Source: an uncultured Bacilli bacterium (lineage in GTDB: Bacteria; Bacillota_I; Bacilli_A; RF39; UBA660). From it: DNA of 8,645 nucleotides. Positions 5,718-8,645 of the stretch are shown here, piece by piece. The notes beneath the pieces were generated by a model. That model saw nothing but the letters and a program-made list of their open reading frames with translations. It did not search any database and was not told where the DNA came from. Within the stretch, counting starts at the first letter, position 1. Every line of letters begins with the position of its first letter. The translations under genes were made by a program, and so were the position numbers. The stretch spans positions 1 through 8,645 of the forward strand of contig CALVPL010000061.1 of NCBI GenBank assembly GCA_944351315.1, given 5' to 3'.

Positions 5718-6638
5718 ATGAAAAACAAAATTCTTTTAGCCGTAGTATGCATACTCACGGCTATTTTATTTATTGTAATCTTTTCAGTGAAAGAAGTAAC
5801 TTCCCCAATTCCTGTTTTAGAAGGAGAAACACCTATTATTATTCGGCTTCTAAATGAAAGTGATAATTCTATAACAGAAATCAATTTAGAAGATTATATA
5901 ATAGGAGTTGTAGCCGCGGAAATGCCCGCAAGTTTTGAAATGGAAGCTTTAAAAGCCCAAGCCATTGCCGCCAGAACATTTGCAATGTATAAGAAAAATA
6001 CCAGAAATTTAAATTATGATTTAATCATAGGAACAAAAGATCAAGCTTACAAAGATAATAAAACTTTATTAGCTCAATGGAATGTCAATTTTTTCTCTAA
6101 TTATTTAAAGATTCGTGAAGCAGTAGAAACGACAAAAAATCAAGTCCTTACTTATAATAATGAAATTATTAATGCCTTTTATTTTTCAATGAGTAATGGT
6201 TATACAGAAAACTGTGAGTTGGTTTTTTCTCAAGACCTTCCTTATTTAAACAGCGTATCTTCAGAATGGGATAATGAAAGTTTAAACAATTATAGTTTCA
6301 CAAAAACAATTTCTAAACAAGAATTTTGTTCTTCTTTAGAGATTTCCTGTGAAACCATTGAAATTAAAGACGTTACAAGAAGTGATTCCAATCGAGTTCT
6401 ATCGATAACAATTAATGAAAAAACATTTAAAGGAACCGAAGTGCGTACAAAACTTGGATTAAGATCGACAGATTTTACGATAGATATCATAGATGATAAC
6501 GTGAATATTACTACCAAAGGATATGGCCATGGTGTCGGGATGAGTCAGTATGGAGCAAATGGAATGGCAAAGGCCGGATATACTTATGAACAAATTTTAA
6601 AACACTATTATCAAAATACCGAAATCACAAAATTATAG
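5718..6638 (+). CDS. spoIID: Stage II sporulation protein D (SpoIID)
   Basis: SpoIID is a lytic transglycosylase of the mother cell membrane. With SpoIIM and SpoIIP it forms the machine that degrades septal peptidoglycan and drives engulfment of the forespore. The 306 residues comprise a membrane anchor at about 6-23 and an extracellular SpoIID domain. That domain holds EDYIIGVVAAEMPASFEMEA (58-77) with catalytic Glu68, AQAIAARTFA (80-89), SNGYTENCELVF (159-170), PYLNSVSSEWD (175-185), and the C-terminal KGYGHGVGMSQYGANGMAK (267-285). B. subtilis SpoIID is 343 residues, so this one is slightly compact. The start at 5718 has AAGGAG (5706-5711) six bases upstream; an in-frame ATG at 5688 lies inside the DUF1146 gene and has none. 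In B. subtilis this gene is under sigma-E; I found no convincing sigma-E promoter here. Confidence 0.95.
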   Translation: MKNKILLAVVCILTAILFIVIFSVKEVTSPIPVLEGETPIIIRLLNESDNSITEINLEDYIIGVVAAEMPASFEMEALKAQAIAARTFAMYKKNTRNLNYDLIIGTKDQAYKDNKTLLAQWNVNFFSNYLKIREAVETTKNQVLTYNNEIINAFYFSMSNGYTENCELVFSQDLPYLNSVSSEWDNESLNNYSFTKTISKQEFCSSLEISCETIEIKDVTRSDSNRVLSITINEKTFKGTEVRTKLGLRSTDFTIDIIDDNVNITTKGYGHGVGMSQYGANGMAKAGYTYEQILKHYYQNTEITKL

Positions 6639-6667
6639 GTATAAAATAAAAAGATCCTCCCAAAATA
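6639..6667 (+). promoter_or_regulatory. Candidate forespore (sigma-F/sigma-G-type) promoter for spoIIQ
   Basis: GTATA at 6639-6643 fits the -35 of sigma-F and sigma-G (G.ATA). CAAAATA at 6661-6667, 17 bases later, fits the sigma-G -10 pattern CAnnnTA better than the sigma-F pattern GGnnAnAnT. It starts directly after the spoIID stop. Transcription would begin near 6674, at the 5' edge of the spoIIQ Shine-Dalgarno. In such AT-rich DNA short motifs arise by chance, so this rests on position and on the expected forespore expression of spoIIQ. Confidence 0.4.
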
Positions 6668-6680
6668 TGTATGAGGAGGA
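6655..6680 (+). promoter_or_regulatory. Hairpin burying the spoIIQ ribosome binding site
   Basis: TCCTCC (6655-6660) is exactly complementary to GGAGGA (6675-6680), which forms most of the Shine-Dalgarno of spoIIQ (GAGGAGGA, 6673-6680, seven bases before the ATG at 6687). The loop is 14 bases and no T-run follows, so this is not a terminator. In a transcript coming through from spoIID the site would be paired. The pairing arm (with GA before it) also resembles the anti-Shine-Dalgarno end of 16S rRNA. Confidence 0.65.
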
Positions 6681-6686
6681 ACAAGA

Positions 6687-7337
6687 ATGAAAAAAAGAAA
6701 ATTAAAAGGATATGTTTTACCAACACTATATTTAGTAGTTTTGGCAATGATGGTGGTTGGAATAACTTTTCTAAGTAAAAGTCTCTTAGAAAATCAAGTA
6801 AGTGAGGATGAAAACTATAATTATAGTACAAGTGTATTTGAAGAAACAGACGACAAACCAGTGAACAATGAAGTAAACACAGAAGAAGCAAAAATCGTTC
6901 GTCCATACACAAGTGATCAAGTAAGTGTAGCTAAAGATTTTTACAATAGAGAAGAAAGTGCCGAAAATCAAGAAAATGCTTTAATATTCTATGAAAACAC
7001 TTATATGCCTAATACAGGAATTCTTTATGAAAGTGATGAAGCATTTGATGTTGTCGCAATCATGGATGGAACAGTAAAAGAAATTAAAGAAGATGAAATA
7101 CTTGGTCAAGTAATTACCATTGAAAACAATACAAAACTTACTTCAATTTATTATACTTTAGGAGAAATTAAAGTAAATAAAGGCGATAAAGTTACTCGTA
7201 GTCAAGTCATTGCTACTTCTGGAACAAGCAAACTTCAAACAAATAAACCACAAACTTTATTATTTGAAACCTATATTGATGGTGTTTTAACAAATCCTAA
7301 TACTTTATTTGATAAAAACATTTCCGAATTAAACTAA
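6687..7337 (+). CDS. spoIIQ: SpoIIQ-like protein with degenerate LytM/M23 domain
   Basis: SpoIIQ sits in the forespore membrane. In the space between the membranes it binds SpoIIIAH of the mother cell, forming the engulfment ratchet and the feeding-tube channel. The 216 residues show a basic N-terminus, one membrane segment (about 9-30), an acidic linker (35-70), a helical stretch, and a LytM-type beta domain at about 105-208. That domain includes FDVVAIMDGTVKEIKED (120-136), VNKGDKVTRSQVIATSGT (163-180) and LFETYIDGVLTNP (192-204). The zinc ligands of active M23 peptidases (HxxxD and HxH) are absent: NTGILY stands at the first and PQTLLFE at the second. It should be a binding module, as in B. 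subtilis SpoIIQ. It is shorter than that protein (283). It follows spoIID with 48 bases between. Orthology to SpoIIQ rather than another M23-like protein rests on architecture plus context. Confidence 0.85.
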   Translation: MKKRKLKGYVLPTLYLVVLAMMVVGITFLSKSLLENQVSEDENYNYSTSVFEETDDKPVNNEVNTEEAKIVRPYTSDQVSVAKDFYNREESAENQENALIFYENTYMPNTGILYESDEAFDVVAIMDGTVKEIKEDEILGQVITIENNTKLTSIYYTLGEIKVNKGDKVTRSQVIATSGTSKLQTNKPQTLLFETYIDGVLTNPNTLFDKNISELN

Positions 7338-7356
7338 TCCCATCAGGGATTTTTTT
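7336..7356 (+). terminator. Intrinsic terminator of the spoIID-spoIIQ operon
   Basis: AATCCC (7336-7341) and GGGATT (7346-7351) form a six-pair stem with the loop ATCA, and T runs from 7350 to 7356. The 5' arm includes the last two bases of the spoIIQ stop codon. The next start codon lies only three bases after the T-run. Confidence 0.85.
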
Positions 7357-7359
7357 AAA

Positions 7360-7932
7360 ATGATTACCTTATACTTATATGAAAACACTATTCAATATAA
7401 AGACAAAAAACAAATAAAAGAAATAGAATTTCCAAAAGAAGCTATGCAATATGGAAAAATCAAAAACATTCCGATTTTTGAACTATCACTACATAAACTA
7501 ATCGTAAAAGAAAGATGGATAACTTTATTTAAATCAAAAAAAGTGAATATTATAATCCCGGCACATTATACTGAAATGGATAAAGAAGTATTAATGACGA
7601 TTTTAAATAATTTAGGAATAACTCATATTCAATATCAAAAAGAAACAAATTTATACAATTTTAAAAAAAATCAAATATATTTAAATATCCATAGACGTTA
7701 CTTAATAATGTTAAAAAAAGAATATAAAAAGACGAATAGTTTTATTTATCCATTTTATATTTTTAATACATTAGAAAACACTTTAAAATATATATTAAAT
7801 AAAGAAAAAAACTCAAAGATTTACTTATTAGGTAGTAACGATAATATTCCTAATATAGTAAATAAATTAAAACAAGAACGAATTTTCTACTATCATGACT
7901 ATAAAAATCATTTAATTTCTAAAATACCTTAA
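7360..7932 (+). CDS. Shrunken MreB/Mbl-like protein of unknown function (tentative)
   Basis: This 190-residue, lysine-rich protein has no obvious signal or membrane segment. Read against MreB/Mbl, its landmarks fall in the same order. ENTIQYKDKKQIKEIEFP (8-25) stands where MreB has the 'ANTlvYvkgkgIvlneP' start. VNIIIPAHYTEMDKEVLM (62-79) stands for 'vvICVPsgiTEvErrAV'. LGITHIQYQKET (85-96) stands for 'AGArevylIEEP'. TLENTLKYILN (137-147) followed by KIYLLGSNDNIPNIVNKL (153-170) stands for the C-terminal helix and 'GIvLTGGGALLrGl'. The nucleotide-binding loops are gone: DLGT is LYLY, DIGGGT is LNIHRRY and TGGG is LGSN. It is also far shorter than MreB (about 330-340), so part of subdomain II must be missing. 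It lies after spoIIQ, near where mbl sits in B. subtilis. The start is uncertain: the ATG at 7360 has only AGGGA in the terminator arm. Function unknown. Confidence 0.5.
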   Translation: MITLYLYENTIQYKDKKQIKEIEFPKEAMQYGKIKNIPIFELSLHKLIVKERWITLFKSKKVNIIIPAHYTEMDKEVLMTILNNLGITHIQYQKETNLYNFKKNQIYLNIHRRYLIMLKKEYKKTNSFIYPFYIFNTLENTLKYILNKEKNSKIYLLGSNDNIPNIVNKLKQERIFYYHDYKNHLISKIP

Positions 7933-7949
7933 TTAGGTATTTATTTTTT
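7922..7949 (+). terminator. Intrinsic terminator after the MreB-like gene
   Basis: AAATACCT (7922-7929) pairs with AGGTATTT (7935-7942) around TAATT, followed by a T-rich run to 7949. The stop codon of the gene lies in the loop. Confidence 0.85.
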
Positions 7950-7960
7950 ATGTTGTTTTA

Positions 7961-7969
7961 TGGTATAAT
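7961..7969 (+). promoter_or_regulatory. Extended -10 promoter for the response regulator gene
   Basis: A perfect TATAAT at 7964-7969 is preceded by TGG (7961-7963), a complete extended -10. The region 17 bases upstream (7941-7946) belongs to the terminator tail and is a poor -35. Transcription would start near 7976, giving a leader of about 30 bases. Confidence 0.7.
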
Positions 7970-8006
7970 TGCTTACAGTAAACAACGCAAGAAAAGAGTG
8001 TTTGAG

Positions 8007-8645
8007 ATGATAAGATTTGTAATAGTTGAAGATAATTCACAAATTCAAGAAAAGATTAAAAAGCTATTAAGAAAAATAAGTATTGGAACGAATCAAGATT
8101 ATGAAGTAAAATATTTTGAAAGATATACGAAAGATTTACAAAAAGAAATTGATGATCAAACTTTTAGAAAAGTATATATCATGGATATAGAATTAGATGG
8201 CAGTATAAGTGGTATAGAAATTGCTCAGAAGATTCGAGAAAATGATTGGGATAGTGAGATAATTTTTGTAACTAGCCATGATAAAATGTTTGAAACAGTA
8301 CATAGAAATATTTTAGAAGTATTTGATTTTATTGAGAAATTTTTAGATATGGAAAATCGTTTAGAAGAAGATATCTTAAAAATCATTAATAAAAAATACG
8401 ATAAGAAAATTCTAAAGATTACTGGAAATAATGTTGAATTAGAACTGCATATGAAAAATATCTTATATATTGTAAAAGAAGATAAAAAATCAATAATTCA
8501 TGCTTTCGAATCAAATGAATTTAAAACAAGTTTAACATTAGAAAAATTATTAGAACTTCTAGATGATAGATTTATAAGAACTCATAAAAGTTGCATTGCA
8601 AATAAAGATAGAATTGTAGAAAAGAATTATGCTAAAGGATACTTT
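8007..8645 (+). CDS. LytTR-family response regulator (AgrA/LytR type), 3' end outside window
   Basis: A two-component response regulator that binds DNA through a LytTR domain. 213 codons are present and the frame is still open at the edge; the family is usually about 240-250 residues, so most of it is here. The receiver domain shows VIVEDN (5-10, acidic pair Glu8/Asp9), the phosphoacceptor Asp60 in YIMDIELDG, Ser90 in FVTSHD and Lys111 in FIEKF. The LytTR domain starts near 133 and ends with FIRTHKSCIANKDRIVEKNY (189-208), the family's 'f.r.HrSyivN...I' signature. The start at 8007 has AAGAG at 7994-7998. Such regulators usually work with an HPK10-type sensor kinase and a peptide signal, controlling quorum, bacteriocin or cell wall genes. 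No kinase or peptide gene is visible upstream, so a partner would have to lie downstream. Confidence 0.92.
   Translation, partial: MIRFVIVEDNSQIQEKIKKLLRKISIGTNQDYEVKYFERYTKDLQKEIDDQTFRKVYIMDIELDGSISGIEIAQKIRENDWDSEIIFVTSHDKMFETVHRNILEVFDFIEKFLDMENRLEEDILKIINKKYDKKILKITGNNVELELHMKNILYIVKEDKKSIIHAFESNEFKTSLTLEKLLELLDDRFIRTHKSCIANKDRIVEKNYAKGYF

Noticed and set aside
7975..7983. ACAGTAAAC as an autoregulatory LytTR/AgrA half-site
   Set aside because: Only one half-site resembling ACAGTTnAG is present and no second copy at the usual spacing.
1..8645. tRNA or rRNA genes, CRISPR arrays, insertion sequences, long repeats, phage or defence genes
   Set aside because: None seen. The genes are uniform in composition and orientation, no gap exceeds about 100 bases, and nothing suggests recent transfer.

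Overview
The window is AT-rich (roughly 30% GC by eye) and every gene lies on the + strand. Extended -10 promoters, AGGAGG-type ribosome binding sites and short intrinsic terminators point to a low-GC Firmicute. SpoIID, SpoIIQ and a DUF1146 (YwzB-like) protein make it an endospore-forming or spore-derived lineage of the class Bacilli in the broad sense, probably an uncultured gut-type or Erysipelotrichia-like group. I cannot place it more narrowly from sequence alone.

Layout: (1) 21-596, a terminator-like hairpin abutting mntP, a manganese exporter. (2) 609-4018, a promoter and a translationally coupled cassette: murA, a divergent MurF-type Mur ligase and an alpha/beta hydrolase, closed by a terminator. 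(3) 4043-4711, a membrane-anchored SGNH-hydrolase-like protein whose catalytic residues are all replaced. (4) 4719-5035, rpmE (L31) with its own strong promoter, a leader hairpin and a terminator. (5) 5051-7356, rpiB, a DUF1146 membrane protein, spoIID and spoIIQ, closed by a terminator. (6) 7360-7949, a 190-residue protein that I read as a shrunken, motif-less MreB/Mbl relative, closed by a terminator. (7) 7961 to the end, a promoter and an AgrA/LytR-type LytTR response regulator cut by the window edge.

The theme is cell envelope and sporulation. MurA starts peptidoglycan precursor synthesis and the Mur ligase acts on related precursors. SpoIID remodels septal peptidoglycan during engulfment, and SpoIIQ builds the forespore side of the channel and zipper. 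Gene content and order look like a condensed version of the B. subtilis stretch holding rpmE, mntP (ywlD), rpiB (ywlF), ywzB, murAA, spoIID, spoIIQ and mbl.

The most notable points are four. A hairpin buries the spoIIQ ribosome binding site, and a forespore-type promoter sits so that its transcript would escape that hairpin. A degenerate MreB-like protein occupies the usual mbl position. A conserved-looking SGNH pseudoenzyme is present. Genes repeatedly start directly behind terminator hairpins.
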